From positions 3,162,001 to 3,226,000 of the forward strand of contig NZ_LR134201.1 in the NCBI RefSeq assembly GCF_900635955.1: a stretch of 64,000 nucleotides of DNA, given 5' to 3'. The notes below the pieces were generated by a model. It searched no databases and was not told where the DNA came from. It saw nothing but the letters and a program-made list of their open reading frames with translations. The DNA comes from Cedecea lapagei (GTDB lineage Bacteria; Pseudomonadota; Gammaproteobacteria; Enterobacterales; Enterobacteriaceae). Made by a program: the position numbers and the translations under genes. Below, in pieces: positions 1 to 7,741 of this stretch. How positions within the stretch are numbered: position 1 is the first letter of the stretch; each line of letters starts with the position of its first letter.

Positions 1-171
1 GCCGGTCGGCGCTTCGATAGCCAGATGCCGCCCTTCATCACCGGCAAGGGTCTTCGCCACCTCGGCGATCATCTGTCGCTGGGGTGCTCGCGGAATAAAG
101 TCCGGGATCTGCTGCTGTAACGCCTTATACCAGGCGCCGATTTGCGCTTTTTGCGACGACGACAAAGCCAT
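1..171 (-). CDS. dinG: ATP-dependent DNA helicase DinG, N-terminal part only
   Basis: Partial gene running off the left edge. The 57 visible residues begin MALSSSQKAQIGAWYKALQQ and run to IEAPTG, which is the start of the Walker A region of this SOS-induced, iron-sulfur, XPD-like 5'-3' helicase that unwinds R-loops and forked DNA. The match to the E. coli N-terminus is near continuous. The ATG is preceded by a weak AGAAG and, 70 bp upstream, by a LexA-type box. In E. coli this gene lies next to ybiA and rhlE; here rhlE is at the opposite end of the window. Identification is firm although only the N-terminus is visible. Confidence 0.95.
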   Translation of the reverse strand, partial: MALSSSQKAQIGAWYKALQQQIPDFIPRAPQRQMIAEVAKTLAGDEGRHLAIEAPTG

Positions 172-240
172 AACATCACTTCTTTCTCTGAATAATTTAA
201 GTCACAGAACTGCGCCTGTGGCTTTAATTATGACGAGATA

Positions 241-256
241 CTGTATAAACAGCCAC
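241..256 (-). promoter_or_regulatory. LexA (SOS) box of dinG
   Basis: On the minus strand the site reads GTGGCTGTTTATACAG, which differs by one base from the atypical E. coli dinG operator TTGGCTGTTTATACAG. Its position 70 bp before the dinG ATG fits SOS control of dinG. Confidence 0.75.
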
Positions 257-316
257 TATTGTTTCACTTTTACTCCCCTGGCCCTGGCATTTTTTCCTGT
301 TTTGGGCGGCTCATTC

Positions 317-352
317 AGAAAACGTTTTAACCGCACCGGGCGGTTAAAACGT
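317..352 (-). terminator. Rho-independent terminator of the first effector/chaperone operon
   Basis: A perfect 12-bp inverted repeat (322-333 with 341-352, arms ACGTTTTAACCG) with a 7-nt loop lies just after the chaperone stop codon. On the minus strand it runs into a short T tract. Confidence 0.7.
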
Positions 353-363
353 GAGACTGAGAT

Positions 364-762
364 TTACACCAACCACGCGGCCAGCTTTTCGGCCTGCAGG
401 GCAAAGCGGTTAAACAGCCGCTTAAGCACTTCCGGCTCCAGCTGATGGAACGGCAAACTGCTCCACTGCACCACCTTCTGCTGGTCCGGCAGCAGCCCGG
501 TGAGCACCGGCGGGTAGTCCATCCCCAGCAGATTGGCCTGCAGCAGCACAGTGAGCGTTTCCGGATCGCTGAGTCGGGTAGGCTGAGCGGGCAACAGACA
601 GCTCAGTAAAAGGTGCCCGACCGGGGATTCGCTGATCTCCAGGGTCACGCCCTCGCCAAGCTCCAGGGAATAGCCTTCCGCGTTCTCCAGTTCGGCTTTC
701 TGCCCCAGCTCATCGGTCAATAATGGCTGCAAAATTTGCGCTAATTTTGTCGGTGCTGGCAT
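364..762 (-). CDS. CesT-family type III secretion chaperone (for the upstream effector)
   Basis: A small acidic protein of 132 residues with the alternating beta-strand and helix pattern of class I type III chaperones (CesT/Tir family): a helical start (LAQILQPLLTDE), a central acidic sheet (LELGEGVTLEISE), then the pattern of a residue stretch LLQANLLGMDY followed by a C-terminal helix. It starts 2 nt after the stop of the effector gene and is the last gene before a terminator, so it is almost certainly that effector's dedicated chaperone, binding its N-terminus in the cytoplasm. It resembles the other chaperones in this window (2839-3321 and 29303-29713) in layout (the LLQANLL segment recurs in the second) but is clearly a separate protein. 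Confidence 0.8.
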   Translation of the reverse strand: MPAPTKLAQILQPLLTDELGQKAELENAEGYSLELGEGVTLEISESPVGHLLLSCLLPAQPTRLSDPETLTVLLQANLLGMDYPPVLTGLLPDQQKVVQWSSLPFHQLEPEVLKRLFNRFALQAEKLAAWLV

Positions 763-764
763 CG

Positions 765-2105
765 TTAGTTACCTAAAATCCGCCGGAATGCGGCCGTGAC
801 GGAGTTAGAGCGTGGACGAGTACGGGATGGCGCTGGCGCGGTGCCGTAAACGTCGGAAGGAATCACTGGCGCATCGCGGTAAACCGCATGACTCCCCATG
901 GCGTGTGCGGGCGCGTGGGCGTGTACCGGCGGAGGCCCATAGCTATAAACCGGCGCTGCCGCGGGCGGCGGACCATAGCTGTACGCGGGTCCGGAGGCCG
1001 GAAGCGGGATAGTGCTGTACATATTTCCCGGTGCCGGAGGAGGCGCGTAGATCGGCATCGCCGCTGGCCGAATATCGGTGGAGTTTGCCCGCCGGCGAGA
1101 CGAGGTAGGCGGTACCGCATTCGATGCTGTTCGTGGACGACGTCCGCGGGAGGAGGATTCAGCGGCGAACGATTCCGTGCGCTGACGAGGGCGATCGTTA
1201 CTGCTAAACGTTGGTGCAGGCGTCCCGCGCTGCTGGGCTTCGGCGGCAGCATAGGGACCGCTCATTCTTGAACGCATCTGCCCGACGGAGAGCGACTGGT
1301 CAAAATGCTGCACTACGCCGCGGCTGTCTACCCCGTCGTACTGAACGCCCAGGTTATTCGAGGCGTGGCGCTGAACGTATCCCGGCCCGGCAACCACCGA
1401 GTCGCGCAGCTGCTCCGGGCTTAACTTAGCCAGGTTTGGCGCTGCCTTGCGGAACGCTTTATCCACCTCGGCCTGCGTCGCTTTCTCGCCCCGCAGCAGC
1501 TTCTCACGCACGTCATCGTCCCTGTAGCCCGGCTGGAACGTTTGCAGGACGTGGAAGGAGTCGCCGAATTTCGCGTCCTTCAGCCGCATGGCGCGTCCAA
1601 ATTCAGGCCAGGGATCGGAGACGATGGATTTGCCGTCGGCGCGAGGATCGCCGATGACCACAAAAGCATGGTCAACGTTACGGTTATGTACCACCGAAAC
1701 AGGCTGTTTAACGCGGGAGTTTGCCAGCAGCAGCGCATTTACCGCCGCCATTTCACCGCAGTTGCCTGCACGAAACTTCGAGGCTTCCCAGGCGCGAACG
1801 GTGTAGTCCCCATTGCCCGTTGCCTTCTGAGACAGCAGCGTTCGTTTATAGGATTCCCCCGCCGTGGCGCGAACATGGTTCTTTTGGTTGCCTGACCCCA
1901 TGTCAAGAATGCGCCAGGTATCGTCTATCGCTTTATTGGCGTAATAGAGCGCGTCCGCCTGGCGCGCTGACACATTCACGGCGCGGTCATAGTGTTGATT
2001 GTTGTTGGGCTCCAGCGCGATGCGCATGGATACCCGCCGGTTTGAATTACCGCTTATCAGGCCAGGATCGACCCGCAAGCTGGTATCTACGCTGTTTAAC
2101 GGCAT
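765..2105 (-). CDS. Candidate type III effector, cysteine-protease/transglutaminase-like with proline-rich tail
   Basis: This 446-residue protein has the context of a secreted effector: a perfect hrp box 35 bp upstream and a CesT chaperone gene 2 nt downstream. The N-terminus is polar and Ser/Asn rich. Around residues 112-165 it carries RAGNCGEMA (Cys116), NVDHAFVVIGD (His146) and VSDPWPEF (Asp164), an order and spacing that suggests a Cys-His-Asp catalytic triad of the papain/transglutaminase fold, as in HopX-type effectors. The rest (about 260-446) looks disordered, rich in Ser/Arg then Pro, with two copies of YSYGPPP near residues 375-395. I cannot assign it to a named family; the triad is inferred from pattern only. 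The start ATG follows GGGGAG. Confidence 0.72.
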   Translation of the reverse strand: MPLNSVDTSLRVDPGLISGNSNRRVSMRIALEPNNNQHYDRAVNVSARQADALYYANKAIDDTWRILDMGSGNQKNHVRATAGESYKRTLLSQKATGNGDYTVRAWEASKFRAGNCGEMAAVNALLLANSRVKQPVSVVHNRNVDHAFVVIGDPRADGKSIVSDPWPEFGRAMRLKDAKFGDSFHVLQTFQPGYRDDDVREKLLRGEKATQAEVDKAFRKAAPNLAKLSPEQLRDSVVAGPGYVQRHASNNLGVQYDGVDSRGVVQHFDQSLSVGQMRSRMSGPYAAAEAQQRGTPAPTFSSNDRPRQRTESFAAESSSRGRRPRTASNAVPPTSSRRRANSTDIRPAAMPIYAPPPAPGNMYSTIPLPASGPAYSYGPPPAAAPVYSYGPPPVHAHAPAHAMGSHAVYRDAPVIPSDVYGTAPAPSRTRPRSNSVTAAFRRILGN

Positions 2106-2139
2106 GATATCTCCCCACTTGAGTTATTAAGTCAAAGGT

Positions 2140-2167
2140 TAAGTGGGGAGAGTGGTGCGGTGGTTCC
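2140..2167 (-). promoter_or_regulatory. hrp box (HrpL promoter) of the cysteine-protease-like effector
   Basis: Minus strand: GGAACC, 15-nt spacer, CCACTTA, a full match to the HrpL consensus GGAACC-N15/16-CCACNNA, 35 bp before the start codon. Confidence 0.9.
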
Positions 2168-2181
2168 TGAGGCGGGGTAAT

Positions 2182-2817
2182 TTATCCTGCGGCGTACTGC
2201 CCGCGCAGCGGCAGGCCGTGCTCCTGGCGAATACCGTTTTCGGAAAGCGCTTCCCCCGCGTACCGGCCAATACCTACCGCCCGAGCTTCCTCCTGTCCGG
2301 CAGGAGATTGAGTATCGTAACGGTTCGAAGTCCCTCCGGTGTAAGTTCCCTTCATCATGCGATAGCCGTGCACCAGCTCATGCCCGAGAGAAACGAAAGC
2401 CAGCGAATGATCGTTCAGCAGGCTTGGCCGTCCATGGGCGTCAATGGCCAGCGACTGCCGCGGGTTCCAGTCTACGCTAACGCTGGTTCCCTCACCTTTC
2501 TTCCCGAGCGGCTGCTTTTGAGCCAGCTGCGTCGCTTTTTTATTGTGGGCCTGATCGTATTCACTGCTCGACAGATGGAAGCGACGCACTTGAGATTCGG
2601 TCAACACCGGACGAGCAACCGTGTTTGCCATCGCCGTGACTTTCACTTTGACGTAGCGGCCGTTGGTGCTGAGGCCTCGCAGTTCGTCCACCAGGCTTCT
2701 GCCGTTAGGGCGGCTGAGCAGCTGGCGCAAAGCGCTTTCAGCCAGGTGGTAGTCTTCCGGACGGTGGTATTCAATCGCGATATGCGGCGCAACGTGACTG
2801 GCAGAAATTGTACTCAT
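2182..2817 (-). CDS. NleD/HopH-type zinc metalloprotease effector (peptidase M91)
   Basis: A 211-residue protein with the zinc-binding signature LGHELVHGYRMMKG (His146, Glu147, His150), followed by GGTSNRYDT and QEEARAVG, where a downstream Glu may be the third ligand. This pattern is that of the M91 family: E. coli NleD, which cleaves host JNK/p38 kinases, and the plant-pathogen effectors HopH1 and XopG. It lies 21 bp after its chaperone gene in one operon under a probable hrp box, and its ATG follows AAAGGGG. A type III injected protease is the best reading; the host target is not visible from the sequence. Confidence 0.85.
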   Translation of the reverse strand: MSTISASHVAPHIAIEYHRPEDYHLAESALRQLLSRPNGRSLVDELRGLSTNGRYVKVKVTAMANTVARPVLTESQVRRFHLSSSEYDQAHNKKATQLAQKQPLGKKGEGTSVSVDWNPRQSLAIDAHGRPSLLNDHSLAFVSLGHELVHGYRMMKGTYTGGTSNRYDTQSPAGQEEARAVGIGRYAGEALSENGIRQEHGLPLRGQYAAG

Positions 2818-2838
2818 TTTTTCCCCTTTGATATGACG

Positions 2839-3321
2839 TTAACGTCGGGACATCAGCGCTTCGACCTGGTGGCGCTGAAGCCGGTCTTTTTGTGCCTCAG
2901 GCGTAGACAGGCGCTGGCGCGGTACGACCGGCTGGCACCAGCGGCCAATCACCGACAGCGTCCAGCTCAGGCGCTCAAACAGAGGAAGCAGCGTGTCGAG
3001 GTGCAGCCCATCGAGCGGCAGAGAAGCCCATACCACCAGCTGCGCGCGATCTTTATCCGCGGCAACAATGATGGCCGGCTGCTGGTCAATATTCAGGTTG
3101 GCCTGCAGCAGCTCAAGCAGCAGCGCCTCACCGGGCTGCTCGGGCAGCGCCAGCATGCCCATCATTACCAACGTCATGTTTTCCGTCAGTTCCAGAAAGA
3201 CCTGCTGGCCGCCGTCAAGCGTTAACGAGTAGTAGCCCTGCGGGTTTAAGGCCATAGAAGGAACATTCAGCTGTTTAAACAGCGGCTGGAGTTTGTGGTA
3301 GAGCTGTTCGGCAATCACCAT
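2839..3321 (-). CDS. CesT-family type III chaperone (for the NleD-like effector)
   Basis: The start MVIAEQLYHKLQPLFKQL is chosen because a typical chaperone N-terminal helix begins there; a longer open frame upstream (to 3480) would cross the promoter. The protein is then 160 residues with the chaperone pattern of LTLDGGQQVFLELTEN and LLLELLQANLNID, and a basic, arginine/glutamine-rich extension at the C-terminus. It is the first gene of a two-gene unit with the M91 protease, so it probably keeps that effector export-competent. It is divergent from hrpY. Confidence 0.78.
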   Translation of the reverse strand: MVIAEQLYHKLQPLFKQLNVPSMALNPQGYYSLTLDGGQQVFLELTENMTLVMMGMLALPEQPGEALLLELLQANLNIDQQPAIIVAADKDRAQLVVWASLPLDGLHLDTLLPLFERLSWTLSVIGRWCQPVVPRQRLSTPEAQKDRLQRHQVEALMSRR

Positions 3322-3354
3322 GATTACGCCTGTGTCAGTAAGCAACGTGAGCCG

Positions 3355-3382
3355 TAAGTGTTCGACAGAAGCGGCCAGTTCC
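3355..3382 (-). promoter_or_regulatory. Probable hrp box of the chaperone/NleD-like unit
   Basis: Minus strand GGAACT, 15-nt spacer, ACACTTA: two departures from consensus, but the spacer length and the 34-bp distance to the start match the other hrp boxes here. Confidence 0.55.
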
Positions 3383-3549
3383 GGGAGCAACTTGTAACAA
3401 GCTGCAACCTTTATCGCCCCCGGCAAAGCTAGATTCGCCGCGGCGAGGCTGCTATGTTCATTTATCACGCGTCTTGGCAATTTGTGCGCGATAATTATTT
3501 TTATAAAAAAGAATCATTTGATAACTATAAATTATGGATGACAGACGGT

Positions 3550-4183
3550 ATGGCAATCAGACTCCTCCTCGCGGACGACCACATTTTGATGCGCGAGGGC
3601 CTGAAACAGATCTTTTCGCTGGATAAGAAGATAAAAGTGGTGGCGGAAGCCGGCTGTGGCAAAACGGTGCTTTCGCTGCTGACGGAAGTCGATGTTGATG
3701 TGCTTCTGCTGGATCTCTCCATGCCCGGTGAGTCCGGGCCGGAGCTGGTGCAGCAAATCACCAGGCTGTGGCCGATGCTGCCGGTGCTGGTCTTAAGCAT
3801 GCACAACGAGCCACAAATCGCCCAGATGGTCCTCGCCAGCGGCGCCCACGGATTTATTACCAAAGATCAGGCCCCCCCAAACGCTGCTGCACGCCATTCA
3901 TAGGGTGGCCGCCCGCCAGCGCTACATCGACCCTTCGCTGGCGGAAGCCATTGTTTTTTCAACCCAGGAAAATGACCAGCTGCGCCGCTATGCCACGCTA
4001 TCTCAGCGTGAAAAGCAGATCCTCCGCCTGCTGAGCAGCGGCGAAAACATCAACGGCATTGCGGAGGTGCTGAACATCAGCAACAAGACGGTCAGCACCC
4101 ACAAAACCCGGATGATGGAAAAAATGCAGTTCGACAACAACGCCGACATTATCAAGTTTGCTATTCGCTATCATAAGCTTTAG
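3550..4183 (+). pseudogene. hrpY: Response regulator HrpY, frameshifted at a C7 run
   Basis: The first frame encodes a receiver domain starting MAIRLLLADDH, with acidic pocket residues, phosphoacceptor Asp55 (LLLDLSMPG) and Lys105 (FITKDQ). After DQA the frame fails at a run of seven C (3872-3878) and stops at 3903. The next frame, from about 3905, supplies the linker and a LuxR/NarL-type helix-turn-helix (LSQREKQILRLLSSGENING, then NKTVSTHKTRMMEKM). With six C the two parts join cleanly as DQAPQTLLHAIHRVAARQ, giving a normal HrpY of about 210 residues. HrpY activates hrpS in Erwinia and Pantoea. As read, only the receiver would be made. An alternative ATG lies at 3538. The gene faces hrpX and overlaps its 3' end by 23 bp. 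Confidence 0.88.
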
Positions 4184-5636
4184 CCGGACTCGACGGGGTA
4201 TAAGGGATCTCGATATGCACGCAGCTCCCTTTGCCCGGCGCGCTGTGGATAGTAAAGGCCCAGCCCTTCATCATGCAGCGTTCACGCATGCTCAATAGCC
4301 CAAATGCGCCGTCGGACACCAGGCCCGGGTCAAATCCCTGACCATCGTCATTGATGCAGATAAGCACGACTTTGCCCCGCGTCATAACCTTCACCTCCAC
4401 TTCCCGCGCTTTTGCATGGCGCTGAACGTTCGTGAGCGACTCCTGCACCACGCGGAAAATCGCCGTCACCTCATCGTCACACAGCGACACCGGCAGCGGC
4501 TGGATAGTCAAAGTACAGACCCCGGAGCGGTGCTTATTAAACTGATCCCTCAGCCAGATAAGCGCGGGCTTCAGCCCCATATTCAGCACCGCCGGACGCA
4601 GCTGGGTGGCGATATCCCTCACCACTTTGATGGTGCCGTCCACCAGCTGGGTCAGCGGCTCGACTTCCTGGCCGAGCGAGGGATGGTTCTGGCCCAGCAG
4701 CGAGATGCCTACCCGCAGCGAGGTAAGATGCTGGCCCAGCTCATCGTGGATCTCTCTCGCCATGTGCTTACGTTCGTTTTCGACGCTGCTCTGCAGCTTC
4801 TGGGTCATCTGCCGCAGCTGCTCGTGGGTCTGGCGCACCTGCTGTTCGGCAAAATATTGCCGGGAGGCTGGGCGAGCGATCACCAGCACGGATTTCAGCC
4901 TCTGCTCCAGGGTAAATTCCGGGATAAAACGTGCCTGATAAATCCTCGCTATCCGCGAGTCTGTCCTTGCGCCGTGCAGTACGGCCTCCAGCTGAATATG
5001 CTTTCGCAGCACCAGCTGCAGCGACCAGTTGATCTGCTCCATCAGCGTTGAGTCACCGATAAGCGCACTCATCTTCAGGCCGATAGCCGCCGCGCTTTTT
5101 GGCATGCACTGCTGCGCGGTTTCGTTGGCATAGAGCAGCCTTTGCTCGCTGTCCACGCGCAAAATCGCGTCCGGCACATTATCCAGAATGTCGCGTAGTT
5201 CGTTTTCGCGGTCGTAGTAAAAACGATGAATATCATTGCGATAGCGGGTATCGCAAACCACCATCATCACCCAGTCCTGCCCCTGATGCTCAAAGCGGCT
5301 GGGGCAAACCTCCACCGGGATTGCCAGATCCGGCGAGGCGTGGAACCTGGCGTTGATTTTATCGCCGTACGGCGAATGTTCCGGCTGCTCCAGATGCTGT
5401 TCCACCACCGCAAGCAGCGGCAAATCGCCGTAGCCTCTCAGGCGGATAAAAATGTTTTCGCCTGACAGGCGCTCGTCGTTGCCCTGCTGGCAAACGCTGA
5501 GCGCCTTACGGTTGGCAAAAACAATCCTGAAATCCCTGTCAACAATGAATACCAGCTCGCGCATGCTGTTGAAAGCGGCGCCCAGCAACTCCGGCACGTC
5601 TTTGGGCCGTGGACACGGCCCGCCGTCTTGTTTCAT
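4161..5636 (-). CDS. hrpX: Sensor histidine kinase HrpX
   Basis: A 491-residue soluble kinase without membrane segments. There are two PAS-like regions (about 20-130 and 145-255), then a HisKA_3 dimerization segment with the phosphoacceptor His297 in MAREIHDELGQHLTSLRVGI, and an HATPase domain with a glycine box (INDDGQGFD). This is the domain order of HrpX, the cytoplasmic partner of HrpY in Erwinia and Pantoea hrp clusters. It lies 46 bp downstream of hrpL on the same strand. In those genera hrpX and hrpY form one operon; here hrpY is on the opposite strand. The last residues (AKAYDSE) are coded inside the overlap with hrpY and may have been acquired when the region was rearranged. Confidence 0.9.
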   Translation of the reverse strand: MKQDGGPCPRPKDVPELLGAAFNSMRELVFIVDRDFRIVFANRKALSVCQQGNDERLSGENIFIRLRGYGDLPLLAVVEQHLEQPEHSPYGDKINARFHASPDLAIPVEVCPSRFEHQGQDWVMMVVCDTRYRNDIHRFYYDRENELRDILDNVPDAILRVDSEQRLLYANETAQQCMPKSAAAIGLKMSALIGDSTLMEQINWSLQLVLRKHIQLEAVLHGARTDSRIARIYQARFIPEFTLEQRLKSVLVIARPASRQYFAEQQVRQTHEQLRQMTQKLQSSVENERKHMAREIHDELGQHLTSLRVGISLLGQNHPSLGQEVEPLTQLVDGTIKVVRDIATQLRPAVLNMGLKPALIWLRDQFNKHRSGVCTLTIQPLPVSLCDDEVTAIFRVVQESLTNVQRHAKAREVEVKVMTRGKVVLICINDDGQGFDPGLVSDGAFGLLSMRERCMMKGWAFTIHSAPGKGSCVHIEIPYTPSSPAKAYDSE

Positions 5637-5682
5637 AGGTTGTTATTCTTCTCTTTCAGGGGATAACAAAGCGCGCACCGGC

Positions 5683-6276
5683 TCAGCTCAGGCTATCCCA
5701 TCCCAGATCCTGTTTTAACGACTGTCGGAGACGGGAAAGACGGGAGCGCACGGTGCCGATCGGAATGGTCATCCGGTCAGCCGCTTCCTGGTAACTGATG
5801 TCGTTATCGACGATCAATTGTAATAATTGTTGATAATCTTCAGGGAGTTGAGCAATGCGCTGCAACACTTTCGTCAGGATATCTTTCCCCTCTGTCACGC
5901 CATCTGGCTGCTCCGAATGCAGCAGCGAACCGAGCACGTCATCATTTAACTCATCGTGCAGGTAGCTCACTTTGACGGATTTATAGTGATTTTTCACCAG
6001 GTTTACAGCAATCCCGAACATCCAGGTTTCCGGCCGCGATGAGCCGCAGAACTTGTGTTTATTGCGGATCACCTCATACCAGGTGTTCTGCACAAGGTCT
6101 TCTATATCGGCAAAATTTGCCACGCGTTTACGAATAAAATTATACAGACGCTGCTCGTTATCGCGCATTACTCGCTCCCAGTTAACCACCGGAAACTCCC
6201 CCTGCAAAACGTTGGACTCAAAAGCCGGCTGCGCCTCAGGGAAGGGCTGTGAATCGAAATCAAACATCGCTGACAT
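5683..6276 (-). CDS. hrpL: ECF-type RNA polymerase sigma factor HrpL
   Basis: A 197-residue ECF sigma factor: region 2 holds RLYNFIRKRVANFADIEDLV and region 4 holds LPEDYQQLLQLIVDNDISYQ with TVRSRLSRLR. HrpL directs RNA polymerase to hrp boxes, nine of which are seen in this window. I place the start at the ATG 9 nt after AAAAAAGG rather than at an upstream in-frame GTG. A sigma-54 promoter lies 42 bp upstream, as expected for a gene switched on by HrpS. Divergent from hrpJ with a 262-bp gap. Confidence 0.95.
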   Translation of the reverse strand: MSAMFDFDSQPFPEAQPAFESNVLQGEFPVVNWERVMRDNEQRLYNFIRKRVANFADIEDLVQNTWYEVIRNKHKFCGSSRPETWMFGIAVNLVKNHYKSVKVSYLHDELNDDVLGSLLHSEQPDGVTEGKDILTKVLQRIAQLPEDYQQLLQLIVDNDISYQEAADRMTIPIGTVRSRLSRLRQSLKQDLGWDSLS

Positions 6277-6317
6277 AGTGAACACCTTTTTTGAATGGAT
6301 TCAGGAGTTCGTCCTAT

Positions 6318-6333
6318 AGCAAGCGCCATGCCA
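6318..6333 (-). promoter_or_regulatory. Sigma-54 promoter of hrpL
   Basis: Minus strand TGGCATGGCGCTTGCT fits the -24/-12 consensus TGGCAC-N5-TTGCW with one mismatch, 42 bp before the hrpL ATG. HrpS (25749-26723) is the expected enhancer-binding activator. Confidence 0.85.
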
Positions 6334-6479
6334 GCGAAATAAACCAGTTCAAGTAATTGATTTTAATAATATAAATATTTTAACAGCGCCTGATTTGAGT
6401 AAAAACAGACACAGCGCCAAAGCCGGTTTGTGCAACTTCTTACACACCGCTTAACGGCGGAAATTATTTTATTTTCCGG

Positions 6480-6507
6480 GGAACCTCCCCAGGCCTTAGC
6501 CCACACA
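6480..6507 (+). promoter_or_regulatory. hrp box of the hrpJ-hrcU operon
   Basis: GGAACC, 15-nt spacer, CCACACA, 32 bp before hrpJ. It would drive the eleven tightly packed genes to hrcU. Confidence 0.92.
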
Positions 6508-6538
6508 CAGACAGGCGAATCGGGTAAGGCAGACCGCA

Positions 6539-7714
6539 ATGAACATGAGAATCCCCCAGCATCACCATCACCATAATCTGCGTCTTGAAACCGAACAGGC
6601 GGACGCGCTGGTCGATGAACTAATCAGTGACACCAATAACGACAAGAGCGCGGCGAGCAGTTCGTCGTCCGCCACTCGTGCAGCCCCCGCGCCCCAGCGG
6701 CCCGGCGCGGCTCAGGAGTCGATGGCGTCGGCCTTTGCGGAAAGCATTGAGCAGAAAATTAAACATGAAGAGCAGCGCACGCAGGGGACCCAGCAGCGCC
6801 GCGTTTCCGTGGCGGCCATCAAGGTTACCCACCTGGTTGAGCTGGGCCGCCTGCTTGAAAGCCCGTCGGGAAAAGATCAGGCCGAGCAGGAGTCCGCGTT
6901 TGAACGGCTGCTGTCAGGCTCGGGCGAGAAAAATCCCGACCTTGAGGAACTGCTGGACCAGGCCAATAACGACCCGGCTTCAGCCTTTGTTACCTTAAGC
7001 CTGATGGCAATGCGTCTGCGCAACGGCAGCAACCCTGCGCTTGCGGCACACGTCGAGCGTATGCTCGCCGAGCTTCAGCAGCTGCACCGGGAAAAAATCA
7101 ACGCGGGGGTAAATACCGCCCCGGCGATTGCCGCCTTCAGCAGCGACCCGGCGCAGAAGCGTGAAATGCGCAAGCTTTACTACAGCGGGGTCATCAACCA
7201 GCAGTCGGCCGACAACATCATGGACGTATTGCTGGACAAATTTGGCGTCGACGGCTTTGTACCTGCGCTACGGACTTTGCAGCGTGCGCTTTCGGATGAT
7301 ATCGCCGCGCTGGCGCCATCGGCCCCACCGACGGCCCTACGCCGCCTGCTCTCCGGGTTAAACGATACCCGTGCTATTACGCACACGCTGTCGGAAGTCG
7401 CCCAGTTCCTTGATCGGCTGAAGAGCAAGTACTCCCACGTCACGATGGGCGCCGATGTGATGACCCGCTCTTTGCTCAGCATGTGCCGCAATGGTTTCTA
7501 CTCGCGCGATCTGACCCAGCTCGGCCTGCAGGTTGTGGGCGAAAAACCTTTGCAGCAGTCGCTCTTTTTCAACGGACTGCTGACGCTACTTCAGGCATTG
7601 CCGGAGAAGATTTGGGGCGGCAACGATGAGACCCGCAACAACGCTCTGCTCCTGCTGCGCACCCTGAACGGCGAATACGCCGCTTGGGAAAAACGCAGCC
7701 AGCTGACGCAGTAA
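6539..7714 (+). CDS. hrpJ: Type III secretion gatekeeper HrpJ (SctW)
   Basis: A 391-residue soluble protein of the YopN/InvE/SepL/HrpJ family, which sits at the cytoplasmic gate and orders secretion of translocators before effectors. The InvE-like core runs from about residue 60 (SMASAFAESIEQKIKHEEQR) to the end, with the family-typical helical repeats (MRKLYYSGVINQQSADNIMD). The start has a natural run of five histidines (PQHHHHHN), then a Ser/Ala-rich linker. First gene of the hrpJ operon, just after its hrp box, with AAGG before the ATG. Confidence 0.9.
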   Translation: MNMRIPQHHHHHNLRLETEQADALVDELISDTNNDKSAASSSSSATRAAPAPQRPGAAQESMASAFAESIEQKIKHEEQRTQGTQQRRVSVAAIKVTHLVELGRLLESPSGKDQAEQESAFERLLSGSGEKNPDLEELLDQANNDPASAFVTLSLMAMRLRNGSNPALAAHVERMLAELQQLHREKINAGVNTAPAIAAFSSDPAQKREMRKLYYSGVINQQSADNIMDVLLDKFGVDGFVPALRTLQRALSDDIAALAPSAPPTALRRLLSGLNDTRAITHTLSEVAQFLDRLKSKYSHVTMGADVMTRSLLSMCRNGFYSRDLTQLGLQVVGEKPLQQSLFFNGLLTLLQALPEKIWGGNDETRNNALLLLRTLNGEYAAWEKRSQLTQ

Positions 7715-7741
7715 ACGGACTTCATCAGGATTGAAAAGACA

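Noticed and set aside
888..1271. Arg-rich plus-strand frames opposite the cysteine-protease-like effector
   Set aside because: Arginine-rich frames are a by-product of the GC-rich proline/serine coding sequence on the minus strand.
2110..2151. 11-bp inverted repeat TCTCCCCACTT/AAGTGGGGAGA as an operator or riboswitch
   Set aside because: One arm is the hrp box -10 half and the other the ribosome site; the upstream arm would not be in the transcript, so pairing in RNA is unlikely.
2143..3225. 360-residue plus-strand frame antisense to the NleD-like protease and its chaperone
   Set aside because: It runs opposite two convincing genes and through the hrp box; composition is that of a shadow frame.
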